DNA of 37,448 nt from Reticulitermes lucifugus (lineage: Eukaryota > Arthropoda > Insecta > Blattodea > Rhinotermitidae). Positions 10,151 through 20,000 of this stretch are shown piece after piece. How positions within the stretch are numbered: position 1 is the stretch's first letter; each line of letters opens with the position of its first letter. The position numbers were made by a program, and so were the translations under genes. The DNA lies in contig JAKCWW010003740.1 in the NCBI GenBank assembly GCA_026260175.1, positions 1 to 37,448 of the forward strand. The letters are read 5' to 3'. The notes beneath the pieces are model-generated. The model saw only the letters and a program-made list of their open reading frames with translations, ran no database searches and was not told the DNA's origin.

Positions 10151-11059
10151 ATGGAGAAAGAAGAAATTGTATTGCCACATGAAAATGTTGATGAATTATG
10201 GGTGTGTTCTGATGGGAACGGCATTTGTAAGAAGCATAAGAAGAAAAAGAGACACGAGCAGGAAGAAAATATATCAGAACTAAATAATACAGAAGATATT
10301 CAAACTGAAAATGTGTTGCCAAGTAGAAGTACGGGTGAATTACAGGTGTTTTCTGATTGGGATGGCATTTGTAAGAAGCCTAAGAAGAAAAGGAGACATG
10401 AAAGGGAAGAAAATAGGTTCTCAAATGTTCGTAACATAGAAGATAATCAGGATGAAAGTGTGTTGCAAAGTGGAAATACTGGTGAATTACAGGTGTTTTC
10501 TGATGGGGATGGGATTCATAAGAAGCATAAGAAGAAAAAGAGACATGAAGGGGAAGAAAATGGTTTAACAGAGCTTCATAACATAGAAGGTAATCAGGAT
10601 GAAAGTGTGTTGCAAAGTGGAAATACTGGTGAATTACAGGTGTTTTCTGATGGGGATGGGATTCGTAAGAAGCATAAGAAGAAAAAGAGACATGAAAGGG
10701 AAGAAAATGGTTTAACAGAACTTCATAACGTAGAAGATAATCAGGATGAAAGTGTGTTGCGAAGTGGAATTACTGATGAATTACAGGTTTCTCTTGACAG
10801 GGACAGCATTAGTAAGAAGTATAAAAAGAAAAAGAGACATGAAAAGGAAGAAAATTTAGAGTTTTATGGTGTAGATGAGAATAAAAATGAGAGCGCATTA
10901 CAGTGTGTGGAAGATTTTGAGAGGATAGGGACAGAAAGTGTACCTGCAGTGAAGGAATTGTCCTCAAATAGCCAGGGAGAGATTGAAGCCGAAGAAGAGT
11001 ACAAATCATTGTTGGCTGAAGCTGATGATGGTACAGAATTACCATTCCACATAATAAAG
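10151..11059 (+). CDS. TTF1: TTF1-like exon 1: lysine-rich repeat region
   Basis: Encodes residues 1-303 and ends in phase 0 at donor gtgtga. It is highly charged: basic K/R/H runs alternate with acidic E-E-N and D-N-Q-D-E-S blocks, as expected for a disordered nucleolar-targeting region. No membrane or signal segment. Confidence 0.88.
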
Positions 11060-14000
11060 GTGTGAATTTTTTTCTCTTATTCTTTACTGAGTGATGTAAA
11101 TCAGATATTGGCTGAGAACATACATGATTATGGATGCCTTATATGCATAATGAAGAACAAAAATTTTTTGCTTTATAAGTTGTGCCAACTTCATATGATT
11201 TTTGGCATTTTCATGGTGGTAAAGGTTTAGATTGTGACCTCCTGGGCTGGGACACCAGTTAGTCTGGTAGATTGTTACCGTTGTTTCAGAGGAGTCGGCT
11301 GCGTCCATCGTCAGAAATATTTTGTGTATATCCCAAGGGGTCACAAACCACAGTAAGGTTCTTTTTTGTCATTGGGAATTGGTCTGGGGGTACACTTGTA
11401 TGTGCTTTTATGTAGTAAACTTCAGCAAAAAGTGATACGTCTTCTGTTAGGCTGAAAGACCGAGTTCTGCTCCCATACTGTACAAGAAACAAAATTGTAA
11501 GTTTGTGTATTTTAATCCTTATGTATTAAAAAACAAGAAGAGGAAAAAGTCTGAAGTTAATGGTAACCAGAATTCCTGAATTTAATCTGTTCTTAAACAG
11601 TTTTCTTTTAATGAAGGTGGAGTAGAATAAACTGGTGGATGCTCAGCTGCAACACCACTGTGATCTATAATGGCTTGTTGTGCATCCACATCACGTATGC
11701 CGTCAGTAACTCAGCAACATGAATAATACATTAGTATGTACTGAGTCATATTTCTTAATCTCTTATTTAGTAATCTCGTTTCCATTAATGTAAAGTGAGG
11801 GCAATTTCATGACTAGCTGAGAAACTATTGGCTTTTAAAGAGGAGCTCTGCTGTATGGTAGTTATTTTCAATAACTAATAAAGATGACTAAACATACTCT
11901 CGCTTTTTGGAAATGTGTCTTTATTTATTTATTTCTCCTGATATTACAGATTGTAACTAATGTACAGTTTCCACAGTAGAGTTAGTAAAACTTTAAATGT
12001 TACTGAAGTAAAGGTTAATAGTGTTACACTGTAAATATGATCATAACAATGTAGTTGACAAATTATGTCAACTTGCTTATTAGTTTTTTAGTAATCAGTT
12101 TAAATGTTTTTTATTGCAGAAACTAGGCCAGATACACATATTGGTACCCTTTGAAGTTCCTGAATCCCATTGTGTTGAAACACAGCTGTCACACGTGCCT
12201 ACTGAAGAACAGAAGGTTCCACTTTCTCAGCTTGGTGTGCAGTTAAAGTACAAGAAATTTACTCCTTCTGAAGATGCTGTCATTCGTAAGAACTGGAGCC
12301 GTTTCAGGAGGGTAATTATGTTTAATGTGAAATTTGTTTCTGTGATTCGTAGGTGATAAATATTAAAATAATATGTTATATTACAGGACTATCATTTTGA
12401 GGATTCGGATGCATTTACATTATTTGGAAATAAAAATTTTTGCCACGTGAAGTATGCTGAACGAAAACATTTTGTCCAGTATTTAGGACATGGACTCCCT
12501 CATCGTACGTTATACAGCATTTATGGACGATTTAAGATTTTATACAGTCCTTTTGTAAAAGGAAAGTAAGTAAATGGAGACACAGGTAGTAAACATTTTT
12601 TAGTCTGGTTTCTTGTTATGTTATAAATAAAAGAAAGACTTACGATATTGTCATGTATTTGTGTTTAACCTAATAGCTTTTGAGCTCTTGCTATGCACAA
12701 CAGCTGGGAGAGTCTCTAGTCAATATTGTTCGTCTTGATTCATTACATCCCATCACGAGAAGAAACTAACCAGTGTTTTAGCTACTGTTATTCCAGCATG
12801 TTGTATTCCTATATGAAATACAGATATCCCTCAACTAATGTGATGGCTGTGTTCTGAAGAGTGGTTGTGTGAAGACATTTCTATTACTCCTTTGGTTTCA
12901 CTGTTTTTGGTTTTCATTGGAAAGCTGTTATCTTTAATTCTAGTCACTTATGAAACCTAATTTTCTGTTTTCAAGAAATATTATTTTGTCTTCACTGAAA
13001 TTAGTTAAAGAAAATTTATATGAAATTATATTGACACAAAATTCAGTTCATTGTGTAGTCTGTCTTGCGACAGGTCCATAGCCTCTTCCAAAGCAAGTTC
13101 AGAGAGTGTGATGTAGTGCTTCCTCTTTCAAATCCCATTATCTTCTCTTTCCTTAAAGTTGTTCAGTGGCTGCTTACGTTTTATTTCTCATCATTTTGTC
13201 CCCTCTATCTTTTGTACAATAGTGTGTTTTAGAAGACAGTTTCTATGCAAGATGTGACCAATCCAATTAGCCTTCCTTTGTTTTATTGTATGTAGGATAT
13301 TCTTTTCTTCCTTGACTCTGTGTAATACTTCTTCATTTTTCACATGATTGGTCCACCTAATTTCCATCCCTCTCCAGCATCACATTTCAAAACTTCCAAG
13401 ATATTTCTGATCTATCTTCCCAAGTGCCCAAGTTTTAGGACTTTACAAAGAAAGCTATGCTCCAGATACAGGAAAGTGACACAAAATTTATGTAAATTGA
13501 AATCATGCAAACCAGGGGGATATCTGTACCAAATTCCAGGGCCCAGAATTTTGCTGAACTGAATATTTAGTACATTATTATGCCAAGAAAAATGCTTTAA
13601 CAAAAGTACGAAATAAAATGATAACATGTTGAAACTATAGTCTGCTACTCCTGAATGTACATACAATTTAAGCAGTGTTGCAATTGTGCTTAAAATGTAG
13701 GAATATGTAAACAAGAGCTATGCCACATTTGAGAATGTAAATAAATCTTCAAAAAGTTTCTTACCTGTATAGCCTAGAACAGGGATTACATATTCACTTT
13801 TTAATCACAGATTATTTTGTCAGTCACTTCATTACATTTTTAATATTTCATAACTTTTTCATTTCAAGCATATTTTAACTTAAGTTACATTGAGTTTGTT
13901 TTATTTATAGGTAGTGATCAGTTAACAATGGGATTATGCTGCAAGAAAAAACAGTGTTTAGTGGTACAGTTTTAACTGATCTGTTATTGCCTGAACAATT

Positions 14001-17000
14001 AACTAAAATAATTGACATACTTTCTATCACCCCTATACTCTGTGTATGAACCTTTAAAAACAAAAAAAATGGTATGCAATTTAATGTGGGAAATAGCAGC
14101 AGCACCACCACCACTGTTATATCCCGAGTGTGATGGTCGAAATCAGGTACGCTGGTGTTGACCGAGTGGCTGGTTACTGAGGGAAACTGGTATAAGGCTC
14201 GTTCTGGACACTTAAGAATTGATATTCACAACACCAATCACAACTCTTGAAGTGTAGAAAGACTGGTTTATTGTAAGTTATGTTGCTTGATATTAACAAG
14301 AAAAGTGACGGAATAAGTGCGCTATGGATGATAAATGAAATAACACTCTATAAAGTAATTAAAACTTTAGCTCTTAGCGAGACTTCTGACACAAAGAAAT
14401 TTCGAAATGAATTCGGACAGATTCCTGCAGCAAGTGATGACCAGAATGTTCCCCAGAGGCCTTCAAACCTCATGCTTATATATCATCAAAATCTTGGGGT
14501 GAATTACGTCACAGGGCGTTTTCAAAACCCCAAGCATTACCAAATATGGGCATGATGCCACAGAGTTTGAACACGTGTCTCTGTCTCAATAACAGGATAC
14601 TTAAATCATTCAACCCTTAGGGGTGAGTTTAAAACAAAAGGGTACATGACGAAGTCTCCTTAAGAAGCGGATGTAGGGTGGGTAGGCATGTGTGGTATTT
14701 CTGCTAACTTGTAACAAAAGTGAACATATGATGACACGCACAACCTTACATCTTGCAACTTACTGGTTATTAAAACGGTTGCTTGGCGTAATTAAAATTG
14801 CTGGACGCGACACCACAACCAACAACAATAACAATACCAATAACAACAACAATAATTCAGTTTAGTAACAAGCAGGCTTAACAGTGCAGTGACAATGACA
14901 ATGCTTGGTTGATTGGTAGACAGACGGAGAAAAGTACCTGTAGATATAATTGCTAATAATGGGATATTCACAGTAGCTGTATGTGTACTGATAGACAGAA
15001 CAATTTTAATGTCCACTCTACAGGGATGCAAGTGCACCGAAAAATTGTGGTACTACATTCAGAAATTGTCGTCTGTCCCTTCTTTTTTATTATTAGACAG
15101 TTTAATTTAATATTATGTTGCTGTTTGTGTTGAAGGATTTCACCCAGACATGAATGTTAACTACATGTTGTGAGTGAAACTTTTTCTAATGTAATAATAA
15201 TTGTTACATAGGTTTACAGAAGTAGAAGATGATCTTATTAAAACCCATATCTCAAATGGAACAGATAGACAGGCATTTTCAACACTATCGAAACTTTTCA
15301 ATAGAGACAGGCTGTCTGTCTATAAGAGGTACAAGTGGATTTGTGAGCATCAGGTTGGACGAGGTAATGTACTGAAATATATGTTTTTCATTTGGAAAAT
15401 GAGGATGTTGCTAAAACAAAAGAAGCCTACTTGTAAGGAACACATTTGGACATAATTATTGTGACAGCCGTTAAAATAATTATCATCATCATCAACAGCA
15501 AAATCAGTAATAGAGAACATGGATAGTGCAGTGGGAGAAATGTTGTGATTATTTCGAAGTGTAAATGTGTAGGCGCCGGTGGTGGTTGTGTAGGGCGAAA
15601 TTTGCACATGAAAGGTACATACAGAATGGAAGCTAGGGTTCCTGTAGGATGATACACTTACCATAACCGAAGCCTGGACAGTGCATTATTTCTTATGCTA
15701 TTTTGTTCAGTTAGTCAGGATATTGACTAGGTTATGGGTTAGACAGCTGAGTATCGCTTTTCTGAATGTCTTTAGAATTTGAATTTTCCTACTTTTTAAT
15801 TTACTTTACTTCATGCATTGTGTGTGTAAGGTCATTTCATGTGGAAGACTGGATTATTGTCATGTCCTTGATGTCTTGCATGGCAGATTAACTGTATCTT
15901 CCAGTTGTTTCATTAATTATTAAGTGTACAGTGAAGTCTTGTTTTGAAGTTTAGAGATCCAATGAAATTCATTCTAACAAAACTAGAGTATACTATAATG
16001 TGCTTTGAAATAAATTTTTATGATTAAAGCAGAGCGAAAATCAAGTTCTGTGTGCTGACTGCTTGTCAAACTGAATACGTAGAAGGTACATACATTTTTT
16101 ATCAGGTGACAGGCTTGGAACTGCTACTCTTGTCATGGGAGTGTTCATGCTGGTTTATGTATGGATGTGTGCATGTATGGACAGAAATTGGTGCTGTATT
16201 TATGTTCTTCAATCATGTAGCTGCACTTGTTTAAAGAAGAATCTGTGACTGCCAGCACACCTGGTCTTGTATAACTCAAGCTGAACTGTTAATTTGTGTA
16301 GTTACAAAGCCTACAGAAAGTTTTGTAATTGGTTGTTGCATTTCTAAATGATTGCAGTTAGTGTCTGTTGGAAGTAATTTATTTTTATTGATTCTCGTAC
16401 ACAGAATATCTGAGTACTGCAACATGCTCCTGTTCCTGCATTATGTTTTCTGTCATGATATGTAGCAGCTACTTTCACGACAACAGCATAGTTTTTATTA
16501 GTTCGCATACTCCATGTTCTTTCCTCTTGAGAAAAAATGATGGTTTCAGTGGTTCTGTCACGATAAGGGGTAGACTGAGAGTGTTAGAACAAAATGGAAC
16601 ATTCAAGTCACTTGCCTGTAACAGACACAAGTAACAGGAGGTTGTACAAAAACTGCAAAATAGCATTAAAATTTGTAGTTTGTGAATTATTACTAGGATG
16701 ATCAAGTCAAAGAGGGTGTGGTGCATGGAATATACATTGTAATGTCTGCAGCATGTTAGTTGTAGAACATCAAGGGATGATTGCACATGGGGGACCTAGG
16801 CATGGGTAGGAGAATAATGTTAAAATGAATGTTAAACAGATAGCATTTGGGTATGTATATTGAATTCCATTGGGATAGGATGAGCTCCCTTTAGTGGTCT
16901 CTTGTGAACATGGCAGTGAACCTGGGAGCTCCAGAGAAGCAGGGAGGTTTTTACCGGATTCTGGGAGAACATGCTGACACTAATTTAGAAAATATGCTGC

Positions 17001-20000
17001 TCTTGGTTTAGAATGCTACTGCTTTATTTTGAATATTATTGATCTCATGGATTGGAGGGGGTATTATGACCCAGCAGTTGAGAATATTCATCTAGATAAA
17101 CCTGAACTTTTTCCAAGTATGTTGCTGTAGTGAAGAAATAGAAGCTGAATCTGTTTCAGTTAAAAAAACCTTTTGCTAACTAAAGTCTTAGAGTGTCAAT
17201 TGGTGTAAGGTTCAGTTTTGAGAAATGAATATTCATCTGATAGTGGTAGTAGTAGTAGTAATAATAATAATATTTAATTACTCTAGGGCGTGTGTCTTGG
17301 ACTTTGCAGAAGGCAGAGATGGTAATAAAGAGTCTTCTGAAGGTTACTAGTTCAAAAAATGTGGAAGACCTATGCAATAAACATTTTCCTATAAGTGTTT
17401 GGAGAGAAGTTGAAAAAGACTGTGGAATTGGAGCAGGCTGTGCAAGAGACATTTGGAAGTTTAAATTATCCACACAACTGTTTTGTTCTGAACCAATATA
17501 CTTTAATGAAATTAGAATTAAACTAATAAAGAGGTAAGTCCTGTTTTCATATAAATGTGAACCAGTGATTGCTATGAAACATCTGTATATGATGCCGTAG
17601 AGAATTTGTGTATGTAATTCTTAATGGTGGTGAAGAATTCTGTTTCTGGAAAATGATGATGCTGTTTAGTCTGCTAGAAATTTTTACCATAATGCATGGT
17701 ATCATATCCAAGCAACAGCATTGCTGATACCACAATGAAAATCTCAAATCTCACTCAGTGAACTGTAGTTTCTCAAGCTATACCAGACATATTAAAAAAC
17801 CTAAATTATTTCTTTGGGAGAGAAATTCAGTTTAGTACTTGCCATTTTTGTATTTTTTGAAGATTCAAGTCTTCTGGGGTATTATGGCATATCAATTGAT
17901 AAGTAGTTACCACCATTTTGGAGGAACTTGCTCTCTTTATCTGTAGAGTAGTCCAAGAAGAGTGGACTACCCTACAGATGGAGGCAACAGAATCCTCCAA
18001 AATGTCGATAACTATTTACTAGTTGACATGGTGACTTACCCCCTGAGGACTTGAATCTTCATTAGCAGTACTATGAGAACCTCAAGTGACACTTTATGTA
18101 GATTTGTATTTGTCTAAATATCTGCCTAAATTTCTTATCTGAGCTTTGTTAGTGCTTCTTAATATACTCCTGTAAGCTACCTCTTTATTCGTATTTAACC
18201 ACTTTTCATTTAAAAATTTCATTCTCCAATTTCTAGTTTCCAAGCAATCCAGTAATATGTGCTTGACATCCTCTTCAACTAAACATAAAGGGCATCTTCC
18301 TTTATCCATGTTTCTTCTTATTCCTTTCAATTGCCACACCCGTACTATCAACCATGCTATTCCACTTTTTTCTTTTTTTGAACGCCATATGACCTTTTAC
18401 CCCAAGAGAAATTTATTTCTCGATACTGTGTTAATGAACTTTTCTCTGACAATTTTGCCAAAATATTTTGTCTTTCAGTATCATCACATCCTATCTTTCG
18501 CTATATTTATTAATTCTCTCAAGTTCTTCCACATGAATGCCAATCCAATATTATACGGTTCCTCTTTCAACTCCATAGTCCTACTTTTCACACGGATATT
18601 ACTCTTCTGCGATTCGTAACATTGTTTGGCCAAATCTCCTATATCCAAACACATATTCCGATAGCTCTGTTTTACAATCTGTCCTGTGTGCTACTGCAAT
18701 CAAATGTAAATGAGAATATAATTTCTGATTTGCTTGTCAAATTACAGATTTAAATTTTGAACTCTTTGGTTTACTGTGTTAAAACAACATTCTGGTAATA
18801 CCTGGAGCTTCTTCACTTCACCTGAGCAACAAAATTTGGAATGCAGCTGTGCACCTTTTAATGTCAGTTTCTTTCTCTTTCAGGCTTTACAGGGATCGTG
18901 TAGAGTGGTGGCAAGATGTAATCTGGGCTGACATTGCAAAAGATTTTGGCGTCAGTCCAATGTTCTTGTGGTCTTTATTCAAAAAGTTGCTTAAATCGTT
19001 CTTTCCAAGAGAGAACTGGGAATACATTAGGACTCATTTCAGGGGTATGTAATCTGCTACTATGTCTCATGTTGTTTTTATAGCTCTTACTGTAGTCTTG
19101 TTTTGTCCTGGTAATTTCTTTCTCTTAGGTCCAAGTATTCTGCTTAGCACTCTCTTCTCAAACATTCTCAGTCTATGTTTTTTGGTTTGGGTGAGAGACT
19201 AAGTTTTAACATCCATACAAAACAACAGGTAAAACTGTAGTTTTGTATACGACATTTTAATCTTAGGTTCTTGGAACACAGAAAGGAAAGCAATACAACT
19301 CTGAGCTAAATAGTAAAACACAATCCCCACATACTTTCTTTGTTAATGTAATTTTGATTCCTTACTGCTTTTCCCAAGTACTCTTGTCTCTTTCCGTTTT
19401 TAAACTACTTATTATGTATCTTTATATTATGTTCTTGGTTGCAATCTAGTTATGAGGCATAGTTAGTTTTCTGTGCATTTATTTCTAGACCAAGCTGCTT
19501 ACTGGGATCTAATAATTCCTCTTGATTTTCTGTATGGTATTTATGTTTCAGAAAATTGAATTAACAGGATCAACATAAACCAAAAGCTAATATATTCCTT
19601 TCATTTGCAGTCCATGCTGATTTTCTTGGATTGTCATTACTGTCTATCCTAAGTGAAGTACTGTATACCATTAATGATGAAGCATCTCCTTGTTTTAGAC
19701 CATTCTAAATAAAAAATACATCAGAGAATCTTTAAGCATTTGACTGTAGGTTTTTACCTAGATACACTATATCTTACAAATTTTACTTTATATTCACTGT
19801 GCATTTTCATTAACTATATTTACAACCAACTAAATGCACATTTAATTAAAAAGCATTTATGGTTTCTCTAAAATTGTCTAAAAAACCCCAACATATGTTT
19901 CGGTTTGCGACCAGACCATCATCAGGGGGTATCAGCTACACTTTTTATGACCTGTCTATATGTTCTTTCAGTAGCACATGCAATGTAGGTTACTACGTCC

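Larger units (their letters stand above)
12566..15211. other. TTF1-like intron 3, repeat-bearing
   Basis: A 2.6-kb intron that contains a minus-strand LINE fragment (13052-13460), a probable solo LTR (14115-14812) and an AAC-rich tract at 14813-14855. No additional exon was found; the flanking phases join exactly. Confidence 0.7.
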
